From JADLHS01 sp964561105 (GTDB lineage Bacteria; Verrucomicrobiota; Verrucomicrobiia; Limisphaerales; JADLHS01): a DNA stretch of 64,000 bases. The notes under the pieces were generated by a model. It did not search any database. It was given only the letters and a program-made list of their open reading frames with translations, and was not told the origin of the DNA. Each line of letters starts with the position of its first letter. The first letter of the stretch is position 1. Of this stretch, positions 16,744 through 25,479 are shown piece by piece. The translations under genes and the position numbers were made by a program. The stretch spans positions 3,931 through 67,930 of the forward strand of contig CAZLOH010000030.1 of the NCBI GenBank assembly GCA_964561105.1, written 5' to 3'.

Positions 16744-17982
16744 TCACTTTTTCCGCAGCTCGAGTCGCGGTGGTTTCAGGGCGTTCAACAGCAGATTCGC
16801 CGTGGCTTCGGCCGATGCGTCGTTGTTCAAGGCCACGGCCACGTAAGCGCCGGTTTCCACCGCATACGCCACGACCGCCTTGACGCCCGGCGCCCCGCCG
16901 CTGTGACCCAGCCAGGTGAAATGGCCGCTCACGGGATCTTTGGCGTCGTACAGCATCACCCCGCGCCCGTAGAAGGTGCTGCGGTCAAACATGGGATACA
17001 ACCGGCGAAATTGTCCGCGCACGGTTGCGAGCGGAAGCAACTGTCCACTCAGCACGGCGTGCCAGAAGATAACCATGTCGCCCGCGCTCGCCACAATCGG
17101 ACCCGCCGCAAACGGCGTGGTGAGGAATTCCGGGGGCGGCTTCAGTCCGTCCGTCTCGGCGGGATGCGCCGGAGCAAGGCCGGCAACGACTTCGCGCGGA
17201 GCCAGGGCTTTGGTGTTCGGCAGGCTGAGCCGTTTGATAATCCGGTCGGTCAACACCTCGTGGAATGGACGGCCCTCGATTTTTTCGACGATGCGGCCGA
17301 GCAGGACGTAGCCGGTGTTGGAGTAGGACCAGAGTTCGCCCGGACAAAAGGCGCTGCCGTGCGCGCGGGCGATTGCGATCAACTCCGCGGGCGATTTATA
17401 GCCCGGGTCGGCGCGAAAACCCGGATCGTTCTGAAAACTGTAGCAGCCGCTGGTGTGCGTGAGGAGGTGGTCAATGGTGATGACGCGCGCATTGGGAAAG
17501 TCTGGAAACCAGCGCGCCAGTTTGTCGTCGAGCTTCAGTTTCTTTTCCTCCACCAGTTGGAGGACCACCACGGCCGTGAAAGTTTTACCCGCGCTCGCGA
17601 ACCAGAACCAGCGGGGCACGGGCAGGTCTGTCAGCGCCGGGTGATTCGTGGTGAGCGCCCAGGATCCCCGCCCGGGAACCCCCACCGCCACGGTCATGCT
17701 GGGGGCTTCGGTGGCGTCGAACGCGGTCTGCAACGCCCGCTCCAGCCGTTGCACCGTCGCGGCATCCAGCGCGCCGTTCAGGCTCCCGGCCGCAGCCGTC
17801 CACGTCTTGCGCGGCGGGGTCGAGTGCAGTTTGCCGCCCCGAAAAGACTTCGCTGATTTACAAACGACTGGTTGCGGCGGGTCCGACTTTTCCGCCGCGC
17901 CCACGCACCCGCCGGCGAGCACCAGCCACACCAGCAGCACCCGGCCAATCTTCCTGCGAGACAAACGCAACGTCATTTTCAT
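16744..17982 (-). CDS. serine hydrolase, class C beta-lactamase / PBP4* family
   Basis: The protein has 412 residues. The signal VLLVWLVLAGGC ends in a lipobox, so an outer-facing lipoprotein is expected. The catalytic SxxK is in FASAGKTFTAVV, YxN in WSYSNTGYVLLG, and the third motif is near LGHSGGAPG. This family includes esterases, D-aminopeptidases and penicillin-binding-like proteins more often than true beta-lactamases. The start at 17982 (MKMTLRLSRRK) gives a normal signal peptide; the frame is open 29 codons further but lacks signal character. It is convergent with the upstream oxidoreductase. Confidence 0.87.
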   Translation of the reverse strand: MKMTLRLSRRKIGRVLLVWLVLAGGCVGAAEKSDPPQPVVCKSAKSFRGGKLHSTPPRKTWTAAAGSLNGALDAATVQRLERALQTAFDATEAPSMTVAVGVPGRGSWALTTNHPALTDLPVPRWFWFASAGKTFTAVVVLQLVEEKKLKLDDKLARWFPDFPNARVITIDHLLTHTSGCYSFQNDPGFRADPGYKSPAELIAIARAHGSAFCPGELWSYSNTGYVLLGRIVEKIEGRPFHEVLTDRIIKRLSLPNTKALAPREVVAGLAPAHPAETDGLKPPPEFLTTPFAAGPIVASAGDMVIFWHAVLSGQLLPLATVRGQFRRLYPMFDRSTFYGRGVMLYDAKDPVSGHFTWLGHSGGAPGVKAVVAYAVETGAYVAVALNNDASAEATANLLLNALKPPRLELRKK

Positions 17983-18160
17983 TGAGCGGTGAACCTGCCG
18001 GCGAGAGTACACGCGAGCGCGATAATCTCCAACCTCTTTGCTGGCGTCTTTACTGGCGTCGGATGTCACGCCCGGCTGCCGATGGTGAACTGGCCACCTT
18101 CTGGATCCGCGCTTTAATCTTTCCTGCCCCAGCCCGGTGTCGGTATTTTTTTAAATAACC

Positions 18161-18913
18161 ATGAACTCATTTCGACTACCCTTCGTCCGGGCCGGGCGCG
18201 GCCTCGGCTTGATCCTGTTCCTGCTGGGCGGGCTGCCCGGCATCACTTACGGGGCCGACCCGTCCGCATCCGTCCGCGCTTACATGGACGACGAGCAGCC
18301 CGGCTGGCATGCGTTGACGCAAGCGGACTTCACCCGGGTCAACAGCGCGGAGGATACCTGGTCGTGGAGCAACGGCGTGCTGCGCTGCACCGGTCAGCCG
18401 ATCAGCGTGCTGCGAACCGTGAAGCAATACACCAATTTCGAGATGGTGGTGGAATGGAGTCATCAGAAACCCGGCGGCAACTCCGGCGTGTTCGTGTGGG
18501 CGACGCCGGAATCGGTCGCGCGGCTGACCACAGACGGTGGCCCGGGATTGCCGGCGGGGATCGAGGTGCAGATATTGGATCACGGCTACACCGACCAGGT
18601 GAAGGCGAAAGGCGGCAAAACCGACTGGTTCGGCACGGACGGCGACGTGTTTGCCGTCCGCGTGAAAATGAAACCGTTTCCGCCCCTGTCACCGGATGGC
18701 AGCCGCAGTTTCCCGCGTCAGCGTCGCGCGAAAGGATACGGCGAGTGGAATCATTACTACATTCGGGGCATCAACGGCGAAGTGCGGTTGTGGGTGAACG
18801 GCGAGGAAGTGTCCGGCGGCACCGCCATCGAGCCTGCGCAGGGTTATCTTTGCCTCGAAAGCGAAGGCTCCCCGATCCACTTTCGGAAATTGCGCATCCG
18901 CGAACTGCCGTGA
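18161..18913 (+). CDS. secreted DUF1080 protein (3-keto-disaccharide hydrolase-like), paralogue 2
   Basis: Also 250 residues, but with a cleavable signal peptide (core LGLILFLLGGLPGITYGA) in place of a lipobox. The DUF1080 fold shows as SWSNGVLRCTGQPISVLRT, FEMVVEWSHQKPGGNSGVFV, GIEVQILDHGYTDQ, WNHYYIRGINGEVRLWVNG and a late AQGYLCLESEGSPIHFRKL. The GGNSGVF motif is stronger here than in the gene at 12580. It is followed after 39 bp by a secreted glycosidase, so a joint role in extracytoplasmic sugar breakdown is likely (inference). Confidence 0.87.
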   Translation: MNSFRLPFVRAGRGLGLILFLLGGLPGITYGADPSASVRAYMDDEQPGWHALTQADFTRVNSAEDTWSWSNGVLRCTGQPISVLRTVKQYTNFEMVVEWSHQKPGGNSGVFVWATPESVARLTTDGGPGLPAGIEVQILDHGYTDQVKAKGGKTDWFGTDGDVFAVRVKMKPFPPLSPDGSRSFPRQRRAKGYGEWNHYYIRGINGEVRLWVNGEEVSGGTAIEPAQGYLCLESEGSPIHFRKLRIRELP

Positions 18914-18952
18914 ATGGTTCGACGGCCAAAATCCATGCACTCCCGGTCCGCC

Positions 18953-20290
18953 ATGAAAAGAATTATCGTTCCGCAACTCCTGCTGGCCACAGTTCTGGCT
19001 GGGGCTAAGCTCACGGTCGCCCCGGCGGCGGAGTCCGGGTCCGGTTCGGCGAAACTTGCCCGGGAAATCCTGGCGGACCAGCGCTTGCCGGCCGTGCATC
19101 AAATGGCGCAAAAACTCCTGCGCAGCGGGCTGACCGCCGGCAGCGGGTATGGCGAAGTCTGGATTCGCGATCTCAACACGTTCATTGAAGTGGCGCTCGA
19201 GGTCAACGAGCCGGCGCGCTTCCGCGAGGCGCTGCTGACCTTCTTCAAGTTCCAGGGGACGAACGGCAACATCGTGGACGGTTACATCCCCAAGGACCGC
19301 GCCAATGTGAATTACCAATACCGTTCGTCGCCGCTGGCCCCGACCTTGTTGGCCCACAAGAATACGGTCGAAACCGATCAGGAATCGTCGCTCGTTCAGG
19401 CCGTTCGCAAATACGTCACCGCCACCGGTGATCGCCGCATCCTCGACGAAACCATCGCCGGCCGGTCGGTGCGGGAACGACTCGCCGCCGCGCTGGAGTA
19501 CGTGTTGACCGAGCGCTTCGATCCAACGCACGGCCTCGTCTGGGGGGCGACCACGGCGGACTGGGGCGACGTGCAACCCGAAACGCCCTGGGGCGTGGAA
19601 CTGGACGCCAGTTCCCATCGCGCCATTGATATCTACGACAATGCGATGCTCATCATCGCGCTCAACGATTACCTGCAACTTATCGGCGAACAAGCGCCCG
19701 CAGCCGCGCGTTGGACGAAAGCGCGGGACGACCTCAAACGTCAGGTGCACCAATACCTGTGGGATGCGCCGAAGCAAAAGTTCATTCCGCATCTTTATCT
19801 GGCCGGCTCGCCGTTCCCGCCGGACTTTGATGAAAGCGCGGTTTACTACCACGGCGGCACGGCGGTGGCCATTGAAGCCGGCCTGCTCACGCGCGCGGAA
19901 ACCGCCCAAGCGCTGGCAACCATGCGCGCCGACGTGCGTCAAGCCGGGGCAGGATCCATCGGGCTGACGCTGTATCCGCCCTACCCTAAAGGTACGTTCA
20001 AGAACCCCAGCATGGTGCCGTATGGCTATCAGAACGGAGGCGACTGGTGCTGGTTTGGCGGACGCATGATTCAACAATTGATCCGGCAAGGCTTCGTGGC
20101 CGAGGCTTATCGTGAGCTTCAGCCGATGTTGACCCGGGTGCAACGGGCCGGCGACTTTCACGAGTGGTGGTCGCTCGACAATCAACCGCGCGGGTCAGGC
20201 CAGTATCGCGGTTCCGCCGGTGTGCTGGGCCGCGCCATCGAAATGCTCCAAGCCTGGGCCGGGAAAAACAAAGGCCCCGATCAACCCTGA
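18953..20290 (+). CDS. secreted six-hairpin (alpha/alpha)6 glycosidase-like protein
   Basis: The protein has 445 residues. The signal peptide is IIVPQLLLATVLAGAKL, with cleavage near APAAES. The body matches the (alpha/alpha)6 barrel of GH63/MGH1-type or amylo-1,6-glucosidase-like enzymes: YGEVWIRDLNTFIEVALEV, VETDQESSLVQAVRKYV, LVWGATTADWGDV, YDNAMLIIALNDYL and YGYQNGGDWCWFGGRMIQQL near the C terminus. Paired acidic residues in WIRD and DWGD are candidates for catalysis. The exact family and substrate are uncertain. The ATG at 18953 gives the signal peptide; it follows the DUF1080 gene closely. Confidence 0.8.
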   Translation: MKRIIVPQLLLATVLAGAKLTVAPAAESGSGSAKLAREILADQRLPAVHQMAQKLLRSGLTAGSGYGEVWIRDLNTFIEVALEVNEPARFREALLTFFKFQGTNGNIVDGYIPKDRANVNYQYRSSPLAPTLLAHKNTVETDQESSLVQAVRKYVTATGDRRILDETIAGRSVRERLAAALEYVLTERFDPTHGLVWGATTADWGDVQPETPWGVELDASSHRAIDIYDNAMLIIALNDYLQLIGEQAPAAARWTKARDDLKRQVHQYLWDAPKQKFIPHLYLAGSPFPPDFDESAVYYHGGTAVAIEAGLLTRAETAQALATMRADVRQAGAGSIGLTLYPPYPKGTFKNPSMVPYGYQNGGDWCWFGGRMIQQLIRQGFVAEAYRELQPMLTRVQRAGDFHEWWSLDNQPRGSGQYRGSAGVLGRAIEMLQAWAGKNKGPDQP

Positions 20291-20437
20291 ATCACGAGGC
20301 GGCACAGGGCGCTTCGTCTCGCAACTCAAGTCTGCGCCGGAACGATTGCAGGCTGGCGCCGCCATCGCTGCCCGTCGCCCGACCGGAACCGCTTGTCACG
20401 ACCCTCACTGGCAGTTCATAGTGATTCGCAACAATTC

Positions 20438-21187
20438 ATGAAGCTCGAAGTATTTCCGAACAGCAGCGCGCTCGGCTTGGCGGCGGCCGAAGTCGCCGCC
20501 TCCGTGCTCAAAGACACAATCACCCGGCAGGGTGCGGCGCGCATCATTGCGGCGACGGGCGCATCGCAATTCAATTTTCTGGCCGCCCTGACGCGCGCAC
20601 CGGGCATTGATTGGACCCGGGTGGAGATGTTTCACCTGGATGAATATGTCGGATTGCCAGTGAGCCATCCGGCCAGCTTTCGGAAATATCTCCTGGAGCG
20701 GCTCATCCAGCCCGCAGGCATCAAACAGTTTCACCTGCTGGACGGCGAGAGCGACGCGCCAGCGGTTTGTCGGCAGGTGGGCGCGGAACTGAATCGCGCC
20801 CCGATTGATGTGGCGTTTGTCGGCATCGGCGAGAATGGCCATCTGGCCTTCAACGATCCCCCGGCGGACTTTGCAACCGAGCAGCCCTATCTGGTGGTTG
20901 AACTGGATGAAGCGTGCCGGCGGCAACAGGTGGGCGAAGGCTGGTTCAGCAGTCTCTCGGAAGTTCCCCGGCAAGCAATCTCCATGTCCATCCGGCAAAT
21001 CATGCGGGCGCGAAAAATCCTGTGCATCGTGCCGGATCAGCGGAAAGCGGCCGCCGTGAAGGCGTGTCTGGAAGGCGCGATCAGCCCGGCCGCCCCGGCT
21101 TCCATACTGCAATCTCATCCGGACGTGACGTGCTTTCTGGACTCGGCCTCCGCTTCGTTGCTGACCAGCCAGTCCTCCCGCGCATGA
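20438..21187 (+). CDS. nagB: glucosamine-6-phosphate deaminase family protein (NagB paralogue 2)
   Basis: The protein has 249 residues. RIIAATGASQFNFLAAL is the phosphate loop, MFHLDEYVGLP the conserved Asp-Glu, and FVGIGENGHLAFNDPPADF the catalytic His region; Asp stands where the family usually has the Glu of NEP. KILCIVPDQRKAAAVKACLEG near the C terminus is typical. This branch is common in Planctomycetota and Verrucomicrobiota. It overlaps nagA by 4 bp (ATGA), so the two form an operon that turns GlcNAc-6-phosphate into fructose-6-phosphate. Confidence 0.92.
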   Translation: MKLEVFPNSSALGLAAAEVAASVLKDTITRQGAARIIAATGASQFNFLAALTRAPGIDWTRVEMFHLDEYVGLPVSHPASFRKYLLERLIQPAGIKQFHLLDGESDAPAVCRQVGAELNRAPIDVAFVGIGENGHLAFNDPPADFATEQPYLVVELDEACRRQQVGEGWFSSLSEVPRQAISMSIRQIMRARKILCIVPDQRKAAAVKACLEGAISPAAPASILQSHPDVTCFLDSASASLLTSQSSRA

Positions 21188-22161
21188 AGGTCGAGTTTCC
21201 CGGTCTGTTCGATCTCCAAGTCAACGGCTTCGCGGGCGTGGACTTCAACGCCCCGGCCACGTCCAGTGCCGACGTGCTCCGGGCGATCGAGCGAATCCGG
21301 GCCACCGGCGTGACGCGATTTCTGCCCACGCTCATCACCTCCTCGTTCGAGCGATTTTCGCGTTGTGCGAACACGATTGTCCGCATCCCTCATCCAGCCA
21401 TCGCCGGGTTGCACATGGAAGGCCCTTACATCGCGGCGGAGGACGGCCCGCGCGGGGCGCATCCGCGTGAATTCGTGCGGGAGGCCAGCGTGGAGGACTT
21501 CGCACGGCGACAGGAGGCCGCCCAAGGCCGGATTCGACTCGTGACCCTCGCGCCGGAAGTGCCCGGGGCTATTCCACTCATCGAATACCTCATCGCTCAC
21601 GATGTGCGGGTGGGCCTCGGTCACACGGCGGCAACGCCGGAACAGATCCGCGCCGCCGTACAGGCCGGAGCCTCGCTTTCGACCCACCTCGGCAACGGTT
21701 GCGCGAACCTCCTGCCCCGGCATCCCAATTTCGTCTGGGAACAACTCGCGTCGGACACCCTGTCGGCCAGCCTGATCGTGGACGGTCACCACCTGCCACC
21801 CGCAACCGTGAAGGTCATGCTGCGCGCCAAGACTCCCGCGCGAACCATACTGATCACCGACGCGATGTCGGCGGCCGGTTGTCCGCCCGGCGCGTATGAA
21901 CTGAATGGTGAACGGGTCGTGCTCAGCGACGATGGCCGGGTGTCACCACCGGGCAAGCCGTGGCTGGCCGGTTCCTCGCTGACGCTGGAACAGGCCGTGG
22001 CAAACACCGTGAAGTTCACCGGAATTCCGCTGGAGACAGCCTGGGCGATGGCTTCGGTCCAACCGGCGAATTTTCTGGGACTGCCGCCGGCGGGAAGAGC
22101 GATCGCGGACTGGAACGCTGCCGAGAGCTGTTTCCAAAACCTCCAGACATTCGATGACTGA
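21184..22161 (+). CDS. nagA: N-acetylglucosamine-6-phosphate deacetylase
   Basis: The 325-residue protein of the amidohydrolase superfamily removes acetate from GlcNAc-6-phosphate. Motifs in order: LFDLQVNGFAGVDFN, GLHMEGPYI (metal Glu), VRVGLGHTAATPEQ (His), STHLGNGCAN (His), LIVDGHHL and LITDAMSAAGCPPG (catalytic Asp). It is about 50 residues shorter than E. coli NagA because the N-terminal half of the small beta-sandwich domain is missing; the start overlaps the nagB stop, so this looks natural. The longer frame open to 20914 runs through nagB and is not the start. Confidence 0.92.
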   Translation: MKVEFPGLFDLQVNGFAGVDFNAPATSSADVLRAIERIRATGVTRFLPTLITSSFERFSRCANTIVRIPHPAIAGLHMEGPYIAAEDGPRGAHPREFVREASVEDFARRQEAAQGRIRLVTLAPEVPGAIPLIEYLIAHDVRVGLGHTAATPEQIRAAVQAGASLSTHLGNGCANLLPRHPNFVWEQLASDTLSASLIVDGHHLPPATVKVMLRAKTPARTILITDAMSAAGCPPGAYELNGERVVLSDDGRVSPPGKPWLAGSSLTLEQAVANTVKFTGIPLETAWAMASVQPANFLGLPPAGRAIADWNAAESCFQNLQTFDD

Positions 22162-22215
22162 CCGGCAGGTTTTGCGGCGATCCGCATTTAACGCCACGCG
22201 CGTTATCTCCGCGCC

Positions 22216-22665
22216 TCAATTCTGTCCAAGCTTTTGGTGAGTAGCTGGCTCAACATTCGTAATCGTCGTCAGCAATCTCCGTCCCTCCTCCGTGTAATAG
22301 TAAATCGTCCAGAGCTTCGCATCCGTGTCCGCCTGCTGAACTCGATAACCGTAGTGGTCGAAGCCTCCGTGGAACTCCAGCGTGATTAGACTGGTGTTGG
22401 CGCTAATATATCGGGGCGACAATAATCGCAACGCTTCCGGAACAATTGCGTCTGTCGGCTTGAGCAGCACGGCATCGTTGGTGATAGCGCGGGCAAGGGA
22501 AACACATGCTGCCGCAATCTGCGGATAGTCGGTGCGAGCCTGAAGCGCTCGCTTCTGACCGGCGCTGCGAAAACCATCATAAATCATGGGAGCAAGGAAG
22601 AGCCCAACCACCGCTACCGCGCCAGCGACAAGGACTCCAACGAAGATAAGCACGATCTTAGTCAT
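22216..22665 (-). CDS. hypothetical membrane-anchored protein
   Basis: The protein has 149 residues. The first 28 form one hydrophobic segment (IVLIFVGVLVAGAVAVVGLF), followed by a soluble domain with a two-beta-strand-like core (LITLEFHGGFDHYGYRV, LWTIYYYTEEGRRLL). I do not recognise a family. A TAGACT box 12 bases before the ATG could be its promoter. It lies alone between nagA (convergent) and a gene-free repeat region. Codon use matches the neighbours, so it is probably real. Confidence 0.55.
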   Translation of the reverse strand: MTKIVLIFVGVLVAGAVAVVGLFLAPMIYDGFRSAGQKRALQARTDYPQIAAACVSLARAITNDAVLLKPTDAIVPEALRLLSPRYISANTSLITLEFHGGFDHYGYRVQQADTDAKLWTIYYYTEEGRRLLTTITNVEPATHQKLGQN

Positions 22666-22938
22666 GGCACGTCGAGCAGTCTAGCCAGTATGGCTCGTGA
22701 TTGAGCTGATAAAACGCGTCCGCTCTCGAAGTAGGCGCGGGTCGCGCTGTGCAAGCGGCACCGGGCCACCACTCGTGGGACCTGCATCGCCAAAAGTGAA
22801 TCGAGCCACAGCCACCATGAAGGCTTTCATACCCCGCCTTCCAAATTCTGTCGAGTTGCAAAGTGGTCGCCGCGCCGGGCGGGACGCATCCTGACGCTGC
22901 CCCAAAGCGAGAGCCGCGAAGCGGTTTAACCTGAATCG

Positions 22939-23063
22939 CCGTGGGTGAAACCCACCGTCCGGGTTGATCAGAATTGGTGCGACCCCTGTGGGGTCGAATC
23001 TGTTTCTGGGCAAATCCCGTGGGCTGACGCCCACGGCTATTCATGTCGCGTCCCTTCGGGACT
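22939..23063. repeat. array of four short hairpins
   Basis: Four perfect small palindromes follow one another: gtgggt-gaa-acccac (22941-22955), gacccc-tgt-ggggtc (22981-22995), ccgtggg-ctgacg-cccacgg (23018-23037) and gtccc-ttcg-ggac (23051-23063). Each stem is different, so this is a composite structured element and not a tandem repeat. Confidence 0.7.
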
Positions 23064-23253
23064 TCGGGGCAGCACCAGGGTGTGACCAGCCAGGCGCGTG
23101 TGCATCCTGAAGTTTTCCACGCCGAGCGATGAGCCGATGCGGTAGTGGTTTTCGCGCGGCGAAGACCCGCGCCGCGTTCAGCGGTGCGCTGTTTTGCTCC
23201 ATTGCGTCGCTACCACTGCCCACCGCCCGCTCCACAATTCCTGGCAACCCCCC

Positions 23254-23278
23254 GGTGGGGCGAGGGCACCCACGAGCC
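23254..23278 (-). repeat. P3 repeat, diverged copy
   Basis: The reverse-strand form of the P3 word at 25023-25047 and 40399-40423: ggtggggcgag, then a variable centre, then acgagcc. It differs from the other two at about six of 25 positions. Confidence 0.5.
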
Positions 23279-23291
23279 GCCGGTTAGCGAT

Positions 23292-23762
23292 TCATTCCTT
23301 GCGAAGGTGCTTGTGCATGGCAAACCGGCGGAGGCATGCGCCCCGGCATTCGACATACTCTTCGGCGTCGAGTTCAAAGCCGTGGCGGTCGAAGAATGGG
23401 CGGGCCGCAAGACTGACGTGGGCGATGACATCCGGCGCGCCAACGGCACGCAACGCCGACTCGACGCGCTGATACAGACTGCTGGCCACTCCGCGACGAG
23501 CAAACGCGGGATGCGTGAAAAGAAAGTCGAGGTAGCCGTCGTGGGTATGGGAAGCAAAGCCCGCCAGAACGCCATCCGCCTCGGCGACGATGGTGTGAAG
23601 CCTCGCCAGACGCGCCTGCCACCGGGCGGCGTCGGGCGGCACAGGTGCCCACGCGGCAATCTGCTCCGGTGAGTAGTAGGTCGCAGCCAAAGAACGAATC
23701 GAAGCGGTGTAAGTCTCCATGACGCTTGGCAGGTCGGTGGGCTGATATGGCCTTTCGTTCAT
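23292..23762 (-). CDS. GNAT family N-acetyltransferase
   Basis: The 156-residue protein has a single GNAT domain. LHTIVAEADGVLAGFAS is strand beta4, GYLDFLFTHPAFARRGVASSLY contains the acetyl-CoA pyrophosphate loop (R-x2-G-x-A), and AARPFFDRHGFELDAEE is the C-terminal strand pair. The acceptor substrate is unknown; relatives annotated ElaA/YafP-like are close in style. The ATG at 23762 fits the family N terminus, and the frame open to 24038 adds a low-quality extension. It stands alone between gene-free stretches. Confidence 0.83.
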   Translation of the reverse strand: MNERPYQPTDLPSVMETYTASIRSLAATYYSPEQIAAWAPVPPDAARWQARLARLHTIVAEADGVLAGFASHTHDGYLDFLFTHPAFARRGVASSLYQRVESALRAVGAPDVIAHVSLAARPFFDRHGFELDAEEYVECRGACLRRFAMHKHLRKE

Positions 23763-24198
23763 AGGGAGCAATCCAACCGCCTGACGGCGGCCCCTCGCGC
23801 AACAGTAACATTCACGCTTGCCAGCGCCGACGCGTTTTGGCCTGCGCGTGCGCGAACCGGAAGGGAAGCTGCAAACCGGCCTGCCACTGGTGTTCAACGA
23901 ACCCGTTCGTGGAGCTTGGTTCCGCCTGCGCCGTCCTTCACCTTGGTGGCGTCCGTGATTCTTGAGGAACGCGGAACGACCCCGTTTACGAGATTGTTCA
24001 CTTGCGATTGACCATGCGGCCCGCCTCTGGTTCCACAACTTGATTTGCCGACTTGGCCGCGTGGGATTTTTTTGAAAGCCACGTCCGGCCTTTTTGTGTT
24101 GGTTGGACGTTTCTCCCCGAAAACTGCACCCGGCAAAAATCCTCGTAAAACAGGCTTTTCCAACTCAGGCATGTTTCTTACGAGGCGGCTCGGCCATC
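23763..24198. other. gene-free stretch
   Basis: I see no supported gene, RNA or obvious palindrome here. Codon quality of the open frames is poor and base composition is a little lower in GC near 24050-24180. Confidence 0.5.
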
Positions 24199-24732
24199 TC
24201 ATTTCTTCTCTTCCGCGTGCTCGGTGGAAATATCAAAAGGAATGACCAAGCCAATCTTCGCACCAATCGGTGGACAATTGTCGATGAACATCCAACCGGT
24301 CAATCGCTCCGCTGCGTCGCGTCTGTGCTTAACTGCGGTAATAACAATCGAATCTCCACCGGTATTCGCGATACCAAGTAGGCGACACTTGCTCGCGGGT
24401 GCCGGAACTCTCGCTGGAGTGATGGGATCGTCACCTCCAGTCAAATGAAGTGTTGCGTAATAGAACTCATCACTGGGGGTGCTGGCAACCAGCGCAACGC
24501 CCCGCCCGCCAAGCCATGGGCAATAGCGAAAGTCGGTGATTCCATTGGTGAACGCAACTCGCTGCTCATGCGAACGACCGGATCGCTGGTAGCGAATGAC
24601 CAACGTCCTCTTGTCATTTGCGACGGAAACCCCGGTGATCTCCGTCAGTGGAGAGTTTGATAGGGCGGTGGAGTCGGCCCCAAGCGCGACGAACGCACTT
24701 AGAATCAAGGCTGCGAAAAGTGTGGCTTTCAT
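24199..24732 (-). CDS. hypothetical secreted protein
   Basis: The protein has 177 residues. The signal peptide is MKATLFAALILSAFVALGAD, then a soluble domain with a Cys pair (RYCPWLGG and ASKCRLLG) and mostly beta content (VSVANDKRTLVIRYQRS, GIANTGGDSIVITAV). No family recognised. The frame is open to 24990, but that extension is built from repeat sequence (it contains the HAGETPVLPG word) and is not part of the protein. It is preceded by a 750-bp repeat-rich gap. Confidence 0.6.
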   Translation of the reverse strand: MKATLFAALILSAFVALGADSTALSNSPLTEITGVSVANDKRTLVIRYQRSGRSHEQRVAFTNGITDFRYCPWLGGRGVALVASTPSDEFYYATLHLTGGDDPITPARVPAPASKCRLLGIANTGGDSIVITAVKHRRDAAERLTGWMFIDNCPPIGAKIGLVIPFDISTEHAEEKK

Positions 24733-24946
24733 AGGATGCGTGTAGAGCTGCCTAACTTGAACTTGAAGCAGTGTATCCCGCAGGCCGCCGCGAGCAAGCG
24801 TCGCTTTTTGAGGGAGGTGGCGCGGCGGGCTGCGGGATATGCTGCCGTTGAACTGAGCCGCTGAACCCGCGACTTCCTTACTGGGGAAAGCTTCCGCGAG
24901 ATTTGAATGAGTGGCGAATAGGACGCGGGTGGAACACCCCGCTCCC

Positions 24947-25047
24947 GGAAGCACTGGCGTCTCGCCGGCGTGGCAGAAATGGCCAGGCAAATTGCCGTCG
25001 GGGCGACGGCGCTCCCAGGTTCGGCTCGCGGGGACGCTCGCCCCACC
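24947..25047. repeat. P2 palindrome followed directly by P3 repeat
   Basis: 24947-25016 is a P2 copy: left arm ggaagcactggcgtctcgcc, right arm ending cgacggcgctccc, with arms complementary. 25023-25047 is P3: ggctcgcggggacgctcgc followed by cccacc. P2 also occurs inside ileS (54391) and at 56339; P3 occurs at 40399. Confidence 0.75.
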
Positions 25048-25054
25048 GGAAGGG

Positions 25055-25310
25055 GAGTTTCAAGTTTCAGGTTGAAAGTTTCAAGTTGCCGGGGCGGTCG
25101 GTGGAGTGTGGGGGAGTGTGAAATCCGAAGGACGAAATCCGAAGGCCGAGGACCGAATGACCGCCGGCTGTCCGGAAGCCTCGCGCCTGTTTTCTCGCGC
25201 GCGTGAATGGTTTCGGATTTCGGAATCCGGGCTTCTTTCGGGATTCGGGGATTCGGATTTCGGAACTCGGATTCCTTTCGGCTTTTTTGAGTTTGGGCTT
25301 CTGATTCAAC
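25055..25310. repeat. short-word tandem and inverted repeats
   Basis: 25058-25096 holds repeated tttcaagt / ttgaaagt words, also found inside larE at 41274. 25120-25300 holds reiterated aatccgaag and ggattcggatttcgg words on both strands that pair with each other. No gene is supported here; the whole 24733-25479 gap (747 bp) is repeat sequence. Confidence 0.55.
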
Positions 25311-25349
25311 CGGTGGAGAATGGGACGCGGGTGAGGGTGACGCCACGAT

Positions 25350-25373
25350 CCGCCTCGTAGCCTCGGCGGCTAC
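25350..25373 (-). repeat. P1 repeat, isolated arm
   Basis: One 24-bp arm of the P1 family (ccgcctcgtagcctcggcgg then ctac) without a clear partner arm on its left. It differs from the IleRS copy by one base change. Confidence 0.6.
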
Positions 25374-25479
25374 GGGCTACGAGCCGGGTCGGAGACCGGC
25401 GCTCCGGAATGTTAGGTTCGCGAGTTTTACTCTACTCTTCTACGTGACTGTCCCAAACCGCAGGGTGGGCTGCGGAAAA

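Larger units (their letters stand above)
22666..23291. other. gene-free region with hairpin array
   Basis: No supported coding sequence. Open frames here (for example minus 22681-23034) have no domain, signal or start context. The right half holds the hairpin array at 22939-23063 and an R-type repeat at 23254. Confidence 0.6.

Noticed and set aside
22681..23034. 117-codon minus-strand frame
   Set aside because: Arg- and Pro-rich translation across the hairpin array, with no start context. A remnant of a real gene cannot be excluded.
24045..24381. Small plus-strand frames
   Set aside because: They partly overlap the secreted-protein gene on the minus strand and lack any coding character.
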